From Kitasatospora sp. MAA4 (GTDB lineage: Bacteria > Actinomycetota > Actinomycetes > Streptomycetales > Streptomycetaceae): a DNA stretch of 64,000 bases. Positions 14,269-24,774 of the stretch are shown here, piece by piece. Within the stretch, counting starts at the first letter, position 1. The number at the start of each line of letters is the position of its first letter. The stretch lies in the NCBI RefSeq assembly GCF_029893355.1, contig NZ_JARZAI010000030.1, forward strand, positions 1 to 64,000. Direction: 5' to 3'. The notes below the pieces were generated by a model. That model searched no databases. It was not told where the DNA came from and saw nothing but the letters and a program-made list of their open reading frames with translations. A program made the translations under genes and the position numbers.

Positions 14269-16122
14269 TCAGCCCACCGTGACGTCCCAGCGCCGGGCCA
14301 GGCCCAGCAGGCCGCCGGGGACGGTGGCGCCGGACGGGTCGAAGTGCCAGCCGGCCGGGCCGCGGCGGAAGGACCCGAGGACCATCGCGCTCTGCGGGAC
14401 GCCGGCGGTGTCGCCCTGCCAGCGGACCGGCTCGCCGCCCCGGGCCGTCAGCGTCAGGCCGCGGACGGAGCCCAGCGGCAGCGGGGGCGGGGACTGCTCG
14501 TCGGTGGCGACGGCCAGCGCCACCTCGTCCACGCCGGAGGCCAGCCGGTCGAGGGTGAGGGACAGGCGGACGGACCGGGTGCCGCCGGGCGCCGCCGTGC
14601 CGTCCGGCGACAGGGAGACGGCACCGGAGGGGTCGGTGAGGTTGTTGAAGAAGACGAAGTGCTCGTCGTCGACCAGTCGGCCGCCCGCGCAGAGGAAGGC
14701 GCAGACGTCCAGCTCTACCCGGGCGCCGCCCGGGCCGTGCTCCTGCCAGCCGATCTCGACCTCCAGGGCGGGCGTCGTGGCGGGCGGGCCGCCGAGCCGC
14801 CCGGGCAGTCCGTGTTCGGCGAGTATCCGCACCAGCTCCGGTCCGGTCACCAGCGAGAGCGGCTTGCCCTGGATGTAGCTGTACGAGCCGCGGCCGAAGC
14901 CGGCCGTGGTCACCAGGATCCCCTGGCGCGCGCCGTGGTGGCGGACGGTGCTGTCCAGGTCCCGGACAGCGGTGGGCGGGACGGTGTGCCGGTACCGCTT
15001 GGCCTGGATGACGATCTTTCCGCCGGTCAGCGGGTCGAGATCCTCGGCCAGCACGTCGACGCCCTGGTCCCCGCTGCGGGCGGTGGTCATCACCCTGAAG
15101 CCCCGGCGCTTGAAGAGTTCGGCGATCAGCTCCTCGAAGGCGATCGGATCCATTGCGAAGAGGTCCGGACCCTCGGGATCGTCAGGGTACGCCGCAGCTG
15201 CGGGCTCGACGGGCTCCGGCAGCCGTTCGGCCCGTACCTCCTCCAGCCGGTCGGGCCGCGCCGACAGACGTCCGCCCAGGCCCTCCAGGCAGTCCACGGG
15301 CGCCACCCGGTTCAGTTCCACCACCGAGAAGTCGGCCCGTCCGACGTTCACCGCCAGCAGTACCCGCTCGGCCTGCCGCCCGGTGGCCGGGTCGACACCG
15401 TCCACGAAGCCGCTCAGCGCGACCGAGGCGAGCTGCTGCTCCTCGCGGTCGGCCCGGAACAGCTCGTGCAGCACCCGCAGCGCGCTCTGCGCCAGCACCT
15501 CGCGGTACAGCCGCCGGCGTTCGGCGGCCGGGCGGGCGATCTCGTTCTCGCGGTCGTCGCTCTTCACATACCGCACCCGGGTGGTGGCCGGCACCACCTC
15601 CAACGGCGGGAGCTCCCAACTGACCGCCAGCTGACGGGTGCTGGGATCCCAGGCGGCCGTCAGCCGGCGCGGGAAGTCCTCCGGCCAACCGGTCGAGCCG
15701 TACAGCGCGGCAGTGAAGTACTCCTGGACGGCCTCGGGTTCGCCCGCGCGCAGCCGCCGCAGCTGCTCCCGCACCTGCGCGATCCGGTCGAAGGCGGGCA
15801 ACCGGACGGGCGCCAGCAGCGCATCCGCCCGGAACCCGGGCTGCGCCAGCCCTGCCACCAGCAGCCCCTGCAACTCCCGGACCTGTTCGTCCAGTTCAGT
15901 CGTCCGCCGGGCCGCCTCGGCCTCCCGCCCCAGCTGGTACGCCTTCAGCGCCTCGCGCTCCCCGCGCACCGCCGCCCGCTCGGCCTCCCGCGCCTGGCGC
16001 TCCAGCTGCCGCTGCGCCGCGACCTCGGCCCGCCGCTGCGCGTCCCGCCGCCGCTGCTCCTGCCGCTGCGCCTCGGCCCAGACCGCGAGCACGCCGTTGT
16101 TCCGCCGCCCTGCCACAGCCAC
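14269..16122 (-). CDS. Mrr-like restriction endonuclease domain fused to a TerD domain
   Basis: About 617 aa in three parts. Residues about 10-100 are a charged helical, probably coiled-coil, stretch rich in Glu/Arg/Gln. A middle region precedes an Mrr-type nuclease domain (about 316-435): AFEELIAELFKRRGFRV, the acidic residue in DQGVDVLAED and the catalytic QAK in GKIVIQAKRYRH. The C-terminus (about 446-617) resembles TerD/CABP stress domains: LDVCAFLCAGGRLVDDEHFV then FFNNLTDPSGAVSL. Mrr domains cut modified or foreign DNA; TerD domains bind calcium and are tied to phage and tellurite stress. GTG 16122 or GTG 16116 is the start, with AAGGGG upstream fitting the second better. Neighbours are metabolic, so this looks like a stand-alone system. 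Confidence 0.82.
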   Translation of the reverse strand: MAVAGRRNNGVLAVWAEAQRQEQRRRDAQRRAEVAAQRQLERQAREAERAAVRGEREALKAYQLGREAEAARRTTELDEQVRELQGLLVAGLAQPGFRADALLAPVRLPAFDRIAQVREQLRRLRAGEPEAVQEYFTAALYGSTGWPEDFPRRLTAAWDPSTRQLAVSWELPPLEVVPATTRVRYVKSDDRENEIARPAAERRRLYREVLAQSALRVLHELFRADREEQQLASVALSGFVDGVDPATGRQAERVLLAVNVGRADFSVVELNRVAPVDCLEGLGGRLSARPDRLEEVRAERLPEPVEPAAAAYPDDPEGPDLFAMDPIAFEELIAELFKRRGFRVMTTARSGDQGVDVLAEDLDPLTGGKIVIQAKRYRHTVPPTAVRDLDSTVRHHGARQGILVTTAGFGRGSYSYIQGKPLSLVTGPELVRILAEHGLPGRLGGPPATTPALEVEIGWQEHGPGGARVELDVCAFLCAGGRLVDDEHFVFFNNLTDPSGAVSLSPDGTAAPGGTRSVRLSLTLDRLASGVDEVALAVATDEQSPPPLPLGSVRGLTLTARGGEPVRWQGDTAGVPQSAMVLGSFRRGPAGWHFDPSGATVPGGLLGLARRWDVTVG

Positions 16123-16174
16123 CCCTTCACCGCACCACCGTCCCTGCGCGAACAGGAGACAGTATCCGCGATGA

Positions 16175-16902
16175 TCAAGCTCTGCGGAGGAAGTCGCGGT
16201 TGAGGAGGGAGATGCCGGAGAGCGGGATGCCCTTGGGGCAGGCGGTGGCGCACTCGCCGGTGTTGGTGCAGCCGCCGAAGCCTTCGGCGTCCATGGTGGC
16301 GACCATCGAGCGGGTGCGGGTGGCGCGTTCGGGGGCGCCCTGGGGGAGGGCATTGAGATGGACCACCTTGGCGGCGGTGAAGAGCATCGCGGAGCCGTTC
16401 GGGCAGGCGGCCACGCAGGCGCCGCAGCCGATGCACTCGGCGTGCTCGAAGGCCAGGTCGGCGGCCTCCTTGGGGACGGGGGTGGCGTGGGCCTCGGGGG
16501 CGCTGCCGGTGGGGGCGGTGATGTAGCCGCCGGAGCCGATGATCCGGTCGAAGGCGGAGCGGTCCACCACCAGGTCCTTCACCACGGGGAAGGCCGCCGC
16601 GCGCCACGGTTCGACGTCGATGGTGTCGCCGTCCCTGAAGTGCCGCATGTGCAGCTGGCAGGTGGTGGTGCGTTCCGGCCCGTGCGCCTGGCCGTTGATC
16701 ACCATCCCGCAGGCGCCGCAGATGCCCTCGCGGCAGTCGTGGTCGAAGGCGATCGGCTGCTCGCCGGTGAGGATCAGTTCCTCGTTGAGGGTGTCCAGCA
16801 TCTCCAGGAAGGACATCTCCGGGCTGATACCGCTGACCTGGTAGCGGGTCAGTGCTCCGGGGGCGTCCGGTCCGGTCTGCCGCCAGATCCGCAGGGTGAG
16901 GT

Positions 16903-16906
<4 letters not shown>
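16175..16906 (-). CDS. sdhB: Succinate dehydrogenase iron-sulfur subunit
   Basis: 243 aa. N-terminal plant-type ferredoxin domain with the [2Fe-2S] ligands in CREGICGACGM plus a later Cys near TTCQLHMRHF. The C-terminal domain carries CIGCGACVAACPNG and CTNTGECATACPKG for the remaining clusters. It passes electrons from the flavin subunit to the membrane cytochrome b at the cytoplasmic face. GTG 16906 overlaps the sdhA stop by 4 bp. Length and gene order match the single-cytochrome (SdhC only) type found in mycobacteria and streptomycetes, often the second Sdh enzyme of the genome. Confidence 0.95.
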
Positions 16907-18845
<1,939 letters not shown>

Positions 18846-18849
<4 letters not shown>

Positions 18850-19577
18850 TGCACGACTCCGATCATCACGGCCACCGGGACGGACAGGAACCCGATGGTC
18901 AGCACGAGCGCGAGCAGGTTCGCGCAGATCTTCAACGTCCGGTCGCGGCGCGGGTTGTTGACGCCGAGCGTCTGTGCGGCACTCCAGAACCCGTGGCGTA
19001 CGTGCAGCCCGAGTGCGAGCATCGCCACGCAGTAGATGCCGCCGCCGTACCAGGTGGAGAACGAGGCCACGATGTTCTGGTACGGGTGGCCCGGCTCGCC
19101 GCGCGGGTTCACGGTCAGCGTGGTCAGGTCCAGGATGTGCCAGACGATGAAGAGCGCCAGGATCACCCCGCCCCAGCGCATCGTCCGGGTTGCGTAACTC
19201 GCCTGCCGGCGCTGGTGCAGGTACTTCTGCGGGCGGGCGCGCAGGTCGCGCCGGCTCAGCTGGTACGCGGCGACGCCGTGCACCACCACGGCGGCCAGCA
19301 GCGCGCAGCGGGCGATCCACAGGAACCACCCGTACCGCAGGAACGGCTCGCCGACCGTCCGCAGCCAGGCCGCGTAGCCGTTCAGCTCGCCCGGGCCGAA
19401 GAAGACCTTGAGATTGCCGAGCATGTGGAAGACCAGGTACAGCAGCATGACCACGCCGCTGACCGCCATCGCCGCCTTCTTGCCGACGGTCGACCGCCAG
19501 AGGGTCGTCAGGGTGGACGGACGACGTCCCGTTCCAGTCGCGAGTGCCATGCCGAACACGCTAGGCAGCGGCCCCAT
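18846..19577 (-). CDS. sdhC: Succinate dehydrogenase cytochrome b subunit
   Basis: 243 aa with five hydrophobic helices (about 35-55, 82-105, 135-155, 175-200 and 215-240). His residues placed to bind two b hemes are seen in FHMLGNLKVF, VVVHGVAAYQ, VWHILDL and GLHVRHGF. It anchors SdhAB and reduces menaquinone. The annotated ATG 19577 has no SD. A second ATG at 19550 (MALATGTGRR) follows TAGCGT by 7 nt and would be leaderless, so the mature start may be 9 residues shorter. First gene of the sdhCAB operon, divergent from the LysR gene. Confidence 0.9.
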
Positions 19578-19635
19578 GGTGCGTCCAAGACATGGAACAG
19601 CTCACGACGATAGGCGTGTCCTATGATGGAGGCTG
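19574..19635. promoter_or_regulatory. Divergent sdhC/LysR control region with two dyads
   Basis: Two inverted repeats lie in the roughly 60-bp gap: CCATG-N12-CATGG (19574-19595) and ATAGG-N5-CCTAT (19610-19624). The second overlaps TATGAT (19622-19627), a good -10 for the LysR gene, whose GTG 19635 would then start a leaderless mRNA. On the minus strand TTGGAC (about 19590-19585) and TAGCGT (about 19565-19560) may serve sdhC. LysR proteins usually bind such sites in their own divergent promoter. Confidence 0.45.
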
Positions 19636-20564
19636 TGCAGCTCCAACAGCTCCGCTACTTCACCGCCGTCGCCGAGACCCGCCACTTCACCCGAGCGGCG
19701 GACCGCGAGCATGTCGCCCAGCCCTCGCTGTCCCAGCAGATCCGTTCACTGGAACGGGAGTTGGGCGCCGAGCTGTTCCACCGCGAGCGCGGCAACATCG
19801 CGCTGACCGACGCCGGTCAGGCCCTGCTGCCGCTGGCCCGGCGGATCCTGGCGGACGCCGAGAGCGCCCGCTCGGCGGTGCAGGAGACGGTCCAGCTGCG
19901 TCGCGGCCGGGTGCGGCTCGGCGCCCCGCCCAGCCTCTGCACCAGCCTGGTCCCGGACGTGCTGCGCGCCTACCGCGCCCGCCACCCCGGCGTCGAACTG
20001 CTGGTGCGCGAGGACGGCTCGCGCGACCTGGTGCGCACCCTGGCGGCCGGCGAGCTGGACCTCGCGCTGATCATCACCTCGCAGGCGGGGGAGGTGCCGG
20101 CGCTGGCGGTCACCGAGCTGCTGCACGAGGACCTGGTGCTGGTCTCCGCCACCGCGCCCCGGCGCCGCCGGGCCCGGATCGAGGACCTGCGCGACCAGCT
20201 GCTGGTGATGTTCCGCGAGGGCTACGACCTGCGCGAGGCCACCCTGGCGGCCTGCCGCGCGGCCGGCTTCGAGCCGGAGTTCGCGGTGCAGGGCGGCGAG
20301 ATGGACGCGGTGCTCGGCTTCGTCCGGGCGGGCCTGGGCCCCGCCGTCCTGCCGGGCATGGTCGCGGCCCGCTCGGGCCTGGCCGTCACGCCGTTCGCCG
20401 ATCCGGGCCTGGGCCGCACCATCGCCGTCGCGCACGGGCGCGAGCTGCCGCCCACCCGCGCGGCCGCCGCCCTGCGCGCCGTCCTGCTCACCCACCTCAC
20501 CGAGGCCGCCCGGATCGGCGCGCTACCCACCGGCACCCGGCTGCTGCTGCCCCTGGAGGACTGA
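19623..20564 (+). CDS. LysR-family transcriptional regulator
   Basis: About 310-313 aa. N-terminal winged helix-turn-helix (LQQLRYFTAVAETRHFTRAA then QPSLSQQIRSLERELGAELF), linker helix, and a two-lobed periplasmic-binding-like effector domain (about 90-300). The family usually begins at QLQQLRYF, which favours GTG 19635; ATG 19623 and 19626 are also in frame. Placement back-to-back with sdhCAB suggests it controls this succinate dehydrogenase in response to a metabolite. The last 42 bp overlap, tail to tail, the end of the histidine kinase gene on the other strand. Confidence 0.92.
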   Translation: MMEAVQLQQLRYFTAVAETRHFTRAADREHVAQPSLSQQIRSLERELGAELFHRERGNIALTDAGQALLPLARRILADAESARSAVQETVQLRRGRVRLGAPPSLCTSLVPDVLRAYRARHPGVELLVREDGSRDLVRTLAAGELDLALIITSQAGEVPALAVTELLHEDLVLVSATAPRRRRARIEDLRDQLLVMFREGYDLREATLAACRAAGFEPEFAVQGGEMDAVLGFVRAGLGPAVLPGMVAARSGLAVTPFADPGLGRTIAVAHGRELPPTRAAAALRAVLLTHLTEAARIGALPTGTRLLLPLED

Positions 20565-22013
20565 CGTCGGGCCGCCCGGCAGGCTGAGCACCGCCGTGCT
20601 GCCCGGCCCGGGTTCGGCGGCGGCCAGCGACACCCGCCCGCCCGCGTCGTGGACCGTCTGCGCCACGATCGCCAGGCCGAGCCCCGACCCCGGCAGCTGC
20701 CGGGCCGCCGGCGAGCGCCAGAACCGCTCGAAGACGTGCGGCAGATCCTCGGCGGGTATGCCGGGACCGTGGTCCCGCACGGTCAGCGTCCCGGCCCGCA
20801 GCCGCACCTCGACAGCGCCGCCCGGCGGGCTGAACTTCACCGCGTTGTCGAGCAGGTTGATCACCGCGCGCTCCATGGCGTGCACGTCCACCCGGGCGTA
20901 CCAGGGCGACAGCTCCACGGTGAAGTCCAGCCCGGGGCCGCGCAGCCGGGCGCGGTCCAGCGCGCGCGAGACGATGTCGTGCAGCGCCGTCACCTGCGGT
21001 GCGCCCGCCCCCTCGGCCCTGGCTGGACGGGACAGCTCCAGCAGGTCGCCGATGAGCGTGGACAGCTCGGCCATCTGCGCCTTCAGGGTGCGCAGCAGCT
21101 TGCTGCGGGTCTGCTCCGGCAGCGGGCGGCCGCTCTCCTCGCTGCGCACCAGCAGATCCACGTTGGTGCGCAGCGCGGTCAGCGGCGTCCGCAGCTCGTG
21201 CCCGGCGTCGGCGATCAGCTGCGACTGACGCTCCCGGGAGCTGGCGAGCGCGGTGCTCATGGCGTTGAACGAGCGGCCCAGGCGCGCGATCGCGTCCGTC
21301 CCGACGACGGCGACCGTGGTGCCGGGCTTCTGGGTGCGGGCGATCTCCTCGACCGCCTCGGTGAGCCGCGCCACCGGGCGCAGCGCGCCGTGCGCGACCC
21401 AGAACGCGCCCGCCGTGGACCCGGCGATCACCAGCACGGACAGCCCCGCCAGCAGCAGCGCGAGCCGGTCCAGGGCGTCCTGCACCGGGTCGAAGGGCTG
21501 GGAGACCAGCAGTGCCATCGGGAGTTCGGCGCCGTGGCCCAGCGGGACCGGCACGCTCACCACGTACACCTCCACCGGCGTGCCGCCCTTGGTCCGGCCG
21601 GCCCGGAAGCCGCTCTGCGCCCCCGGCCCGGCGGTCCGACTGGCCGCGATCCGCACGTCGGCGGGGGTCACCAGGACGGCACGGCGGTCGTCCGGCGGGC
21701 AGGCCCGGCCGTTGGCGAAGACGACGGTGGGGACGGCGAGACCGGTGTCGTACGGGGTCGCGTCCGTGCACAGGGCGGCGAGGTGGCGCATCGTGTCGTC
21801 GCTGATCGGCCCGACGGACTGCTTGAGCGTCTGGTTGACCTGACTCATCATCTGGTCCCGCGCGAAGAACCAGCTGGCCGTGGCGCAGAGCAGTACCGCG
21901 AGCGACACCGCCACCGCGGTCAGCAGCGCCAGCCGCCGGCGCAGCGACATCCGGGCGTACCAGCCCCCGCCGCCGGGCGGCGGCTGCTCCTCCGGTCCCA
22001 TGATCATTCCCAT
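20523..22013 (-). CDS. Sensor histidine kinase, no regulator alongside
   Basis: About 496 aa. Cytoplasmic head, first transmembrane helix (about 25-48), extracellular sensor of about 120 residues, second helix (about 165-190), HAMP linker (RPVARLTEAVEEIARTQ), HisKA with phospho-His in DAGHELRTPLTALRTNVDLL, then the ATPase domain with N-box VINLLDNAVKFSP, G1 DHGPGIP and G2 GSGLGLAIV. This is the MprB/TcrY-like architecture with everything needed for activity. No response regulator is adjacent, so it must act on a distant partner. ATG 22013 follows a GGGGGG run; several ATG codons nearby make the exact start uncertain. Confidence 0.9.
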   Translation of the reverse strand: MGMIMGPEEQPPPGGGGWYARMSLRRRLALLTAVAVSLAVLLCATASWFFARDQMMSQVNQTLKQSVGPISDDTMRHLAALCTDATPYDTGLAVPTVVFANGRACPPDDRRAVLVTPADVRIAASRTAGPGAQSGFRAGRTKGGTPVEVYVVSVPVPLGHGAELPMALLVSQPFDPVQDALDRLALLLAGLSVLVIAGSTAGAFWVAHGALRPVARLTEAVEEIARTQKPGTTVAVVGTDAIARLGRSFNAMSTALASSRERQSQLIADAGHELRTPLTALRTNVDLLVRSEESGRPLPEQTRSKLLRTLKAQMAELSTLIGDLLELSRPARAEGAGAPQVTALHDIVSRALDRARLRGPGLDFTVELSPWYARVDVHAMERAVINLLDNAVKFSPPGGAVEVRLRAGTLTVRDHGPGIPAEDLPHVFERFWRSPAARQLPGSGLGLAIVAQTVHDAGGRVSLAAAEPGPGSTAVLSLPGGPTSVLQGQQQPGAGG

Positions 22014-22153
22014 CCCCCCAGGTATCGACTGTGTGCCAACGTCCACGTCGGCGATGAGAAATGGCTGAGACTCAGCTCAACGCCGGGAGATAATCGCCGC
22101 AGCCCGCTAACCTGCCCCTTCTGCCCGAGCGGCGACCGCGCCCGGGCCGCGCG

Positions 22154-22621
22154 ATGGGCTTCAATGGCCCGGTGAGCTGTGTCTTCTGCGCGATCGTGGC
22201 CGGCACCGAACCGTCCCACCGGGTGCTGGACGACGAGGTGGCGGTGGCCTTCCTGGACCGCCGGCCGCTCTTCCCCGGGCACGTCCTGGTGGTGCCGCGC
22301 CGGCACCTGGAGACGGTCACCGACCTGCCGCCCGCCGACGTCGGGCCGTTCTTCTCACGGGTGCAGCGCGTGACCGCCGCCGTCGAGCACGGCATGGACG
22401 CGGTCGGCAGCTTCGTCGCGGCCAACAACCGGATCAGCCAGTCGGTGCCGCATCTGCACGTCCACGTGGTGCCGCGCAACCCGAGGGACGGCCTGCGCGG
22501 CTTCTTCTGGCCGCGCACCTTCTACCCGGACGAGGCGCGGGCCGCCGAGGTCGCCTCGCTGGTGCGCGCGGCGCTGGACCGGCCCGGACCTGGGTCGATC
22601 CCGCCCGGATCCGTTCCGTAG
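22154..22621 (+). CDS. HIT-family hydrolase
   Basis: 155 aa. Histidine-triad motif HLHVHVVPR, preceded by the conserved DRRPLFPGHVLVVPRRHLET segment. The N-terminal CVFCAI pair is typical of zinc-binding HIT proteins. These enzymes hydrolyse nucleotide phosphoramidates or dinucleoside polyphosphates. The family start would fit GTG 22172 (VSCVFCAIVAG) equally well; neither codon has a clear SD. The stop lies 10 bp before the P450 start, so the two are probably co-transcribed, although no functional link is obvious. Confidence 0.9.
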   Translation: MGFNGPVSCVFCAIVAGTEPSHRVLDDEVAVAFLDRRPLFPGHVLVVPRRHLETVTDLPPADVGPFFSRVQRVTAAVEHGMDAVGSFVAANNRISQSVPHLHVHVVPRNPRDGLRGFFWPRTFYPDEARAAEVASLVRAALDRPGPGSIPPGSVP

Positions 22622-22631
22622 GCTGGTCGGC

Positions 22632-23834
22632 ATGCGGACCACCACCCCTGAGCAGCCGTCAGCGCCCACCCCGGCCGATCTGATCGCCGACCCCCACGGC
22701 AGCTACGCGCGGTTGCGCGAGGCCGGCCCGGTGCACTCGATCACCGGCCCCGACGGCCTGCCGATCTGGCTGGTCACCCGGTACGCCGACGTCCGCCAGG
22801 CGCTCGCCGACCCCCGGCTCTCGCTGGACAAGCGCCACGCGAAGCCCGGCAACTACCGTGGTCTGGCGCTGCCGCCCGCGCTGGACGCCAACCTGCTGAA
22901 CATGGACCCGCCGGACCACACCCGGATCCGCCGGCTGGTCTCGCAGGCGTTCACGCCCCGCCGGATCGAGCAGCTGCGCGAGCCCGTCCAGCGGATCGCC
23001 GACGAGCTGCTGGACGCCGTCGCCCCGCTCGGCGCCACCGACCTGATCACCGCCTACGCCGCGCCGCTGCCGATCGCCGTCATCTGCGACCTGCTCGGCG
23101 TGGCCCCGCAGGACCGCCGGGACTTCCGCTCCTGGACCGACGCCCTGATCGCGCCGGACCCGGCCAGGCCCGAGGCGGCCCGCGCCGCGGTCGGTGCGAT
23201 GATCGGGTTCTTCACCGGGCTGATCGCCCGCAAGCGCACCGAGCCCGGCGACGACGTGCTCTCCGCCCTGATCGCGGTCCGCGACCAGGAGGACCGGCTC
23301 AGCGAGGACGAACTCACCTCGCTCGCCTTCCTGATCCTCTTCGCCGGCTACGAGAACACCGTCCACCTGATCGGCAACGCCGTCCTCGCGCTGCTCCAAC
23401 ACCCCGACCAGCTCGCCGCACTGCGCGCCGACCCGGCCCTGCTGGGCCCCGCCGTCGAGGAGTTCGCCCGCTACGACGGCCCGGCGCCACTGGCGATCCG
23501 CCGCTTCCCGCTGGAGGACCTGGTGATCGGCGGCGTCACCGTGCCGGCCGGCGAGACCGTCCTGCTCTCGCTCGCCGCCGCCAACCGCGACCCCGGCCAC
23601 TTCGCCGACCCGGACCGCCTCGACCTCGCCCGCCGCGAGAACGGCCACCTGGCCCTGGGCCTGGGCATCCACTACTGCCTGGGCGCCCCACTGGCCCGCC
23701 TGGAGACCGAGATCGCCCTGGCCACCCTGCTACGCCGCTTCCCCACCCTGACCCTGGACACCCCACCCGACACCCTGCACCACCGCCCCTCCCTGCGCGC
23801 CCGCGGCCTGCTCGCCCTCCCGGTCCGCTTCTGA
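22632..23834 (+). CDS. Cytochrome P450, CYP107-like
   Basis: 400 aa, soluble bacterial class. I-helix oxygen-activation region FAGYENTV, where the usual acid-alcohol pair E-T is E-N-T. K-helix ExxR is EFAR, and the heme loop is LGLGIHYCLGAPLAR with the cysteine thiolate ligand; the usual Phe seven residues before the Cys is replaced by Leu. It would hydroxylate or epoxidise a hydrophobic substrate using a ferredoxin encoded elsewhere. No biosynthetic cluster or ferredoxin gene is adjacent. Followed directly by a perfect palindromic terminator. Confidence 0.93.
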   Translation: MRTTTPEQPSAPTPADLIADPHGSYARLREAGPVHSITGPDGLPIWLVTRYADVRQALADPRLSLDKRHAKPGNYRGLALPPALDANLLNMDPPDHTRIRRLVSQAFTPRRIEQLREPVQRIADELLDAVAPLGATDLITAYAAPLPIAVICDLLGVAPQDRRDFRSWTDALIAPDPARPEAARAAVGAMIGFFTGLIARKRTEPGDDVLSALIAVRDQEDRLSEDELTSLAFLILFAGYENTVHLIGNAVLALLQHPDQLAALRADPALLGPAVEEFARYDGPAPLAIRRFPLEDLVIGGVTVPAGETVLLSLAAANRDPGHFADPDRLDLARRENGHLALGLGIHYCLGAPLARLETEIALATLLRRFPTLTLDTPPDTLHHRPSLRARGLLALPVRF

Positions 23835-23853
23835 CCCGGCCGCCGCTCACCCC

Positions 23854-23881
23854 GGGGCAGCGTGAGATCTCACGCTGCCCC
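23854..23881 (+). terminator. Perfect 28-bp palindrome, terminator of the P450 gene
   Basis: Two 14-nt arms (23854-23867 and 23868-23881) pair perfectly with no spacer base. The palindrome lies 20 bp after the P450 stop, and stem GGGGCAGCGTGAGA is strongly GC-rich at its base. No U-tract follows. Confidence 0.8.
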
Positions 23882-23940
23882 GCGGCCCGGCTGGGCTCAG
23901 CCACCGGATTTCTGGAATAGGACTCCAGAGTGTCTCAGGA

Positions 23941-23955
23941 GAATATTTGAGAATC
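23941..23955 (+). promoter_or_regulatory. Copy 1 of a 15-bp element shared with the next operon
   Basis: GAATATTTGAGAATC lies 67 bp before the DUF6879 start. An almost identical copy (one base different) sits at 25645-25659 before the peptide/methyltransferase unit. TCTGGAATA also occurs at 23911-23919 and again directly upstream of the second copy. The AT-rich element stands out in its GC-rich surroundings and is a candidate promoter or operator for the XRE regulator encoded between the two copies. Confidence 0.5.
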
Positions 23956-24021
23956 GGGGCTCGCTTTGCGGCGCTTCCACGGCATCCTGATTCAGCCTGT
24001 CCGACGGTGAGGGGAGCGGCC

Positions 24022-24774
24022 GTGAGCCGACGACTGCGGTACATCGGAAGCAACTCGGGAAACAACGGATGCCCGACGCTCTACGAAGACGTGGAGACCG
24101 GGGAAGTGCTGGTGCAGGGGGAGGCAGTGACCGCCCCCGACGAAGTGGCCCAACTCCGCAATATCAAGCCCGGCGAAGGGTTCGTGATCGTGCCGCGCGT
24201 GCTGCTCGCCGACTTCTCGCCGCGCGACGTGGACCGGGAGCCGGTCCTGATCGGCTTCGATGAGTTCGACGGCATGTTTGAGAGCTTCCAGCACACGGCC
24301 TTCCGGCTGGAAACCCGTCGCCGGTACCACTCCGACGAGCAGACGGAGACCTACCGCCGGTTCGCCGCCGGGCAGGCAGCCGGATGGGACTTGGAAGATC
24401 CCTGGTGCCGTTCGCGCCGCGAGCAGGTGGCCAGGGGCAAGCGGTTCGAGCGGGTGAGGATCATGGACAACCCGCCCACCCCGGGGCAGCGGTATCTGCT
24501 TGACAATGCCGAGCGAAACAGCGCCGTCGGCGAGGACATTCGGTACCTCTGGCGTGCTGACGCCGACCGCCTGAGCCTTCCGAACGAGGACGCCTGGCTG
24601 TCCGACTCACGCGTGATCGCACTACTGCACTTTGACCCTGACGACGATCTGACCGGTGTGGAGCTCATCACCGACCCGGTGCAGGTGGCCCGTGCCTGCC
24701 AGGTACGGGACGCTGCTTGGCACTTCGCCACACCGCACCAGGCATTCAGCACTGAGGTACCGTCCGGCATGTGA
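24022..24774 (+). CDS. DUF6879-family protein with an N-terminal small-protein module
   Basis: 250 aa from GTG 24022 (GGGGAG 5-6 nt upstream); the frame is open further upstream but lacks a start with SD. Residues 1 to about 72 (RRLRYIGSNSGNNGCPTLYE onward) match a small conserved streptomycete protein usually encoded separately. From about 75 to 250 (DEFDGMFESFQHTAFRLETR, EDIRYLWRADADRL, AWLSDSRVIALLHFD) the sequence is DUF6879, a family regularly encoded beside XRE-DUF5753 regulators. Function unknown. The next gene overlaps by 4 bp, so the pair is co-translated. Confidence 0.82.
   Translation: MSRRLRYIGSNSGNNGCPTLYEDVETGEVLVQGEAVTAPDEVAQLRNIKPGEGFVIVPRVLLADFSPRDVDREPVLIGFDEFDGMFESFQHTAFRLETRRRYHSDEQTETYRRFAAGQAAGWDLEDPWCRSRREQVARGKRFERVRIMDNPPTPGQRYLLDNAERNSAVGEDIRYLWRADADRLSLPNEDAWLSDSRVIALLHFDPDDDLTGVELITDPVQVARACQVRDAAWHFATPHQAFSTEVPSGM

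Noticed and set aside
13135..16203. A 1022-codon open frame on the plus strand
   Set aside because: Antisense to the LolD-type ATPase and the nuclease-TerD gene; repetitive composition and no SD.
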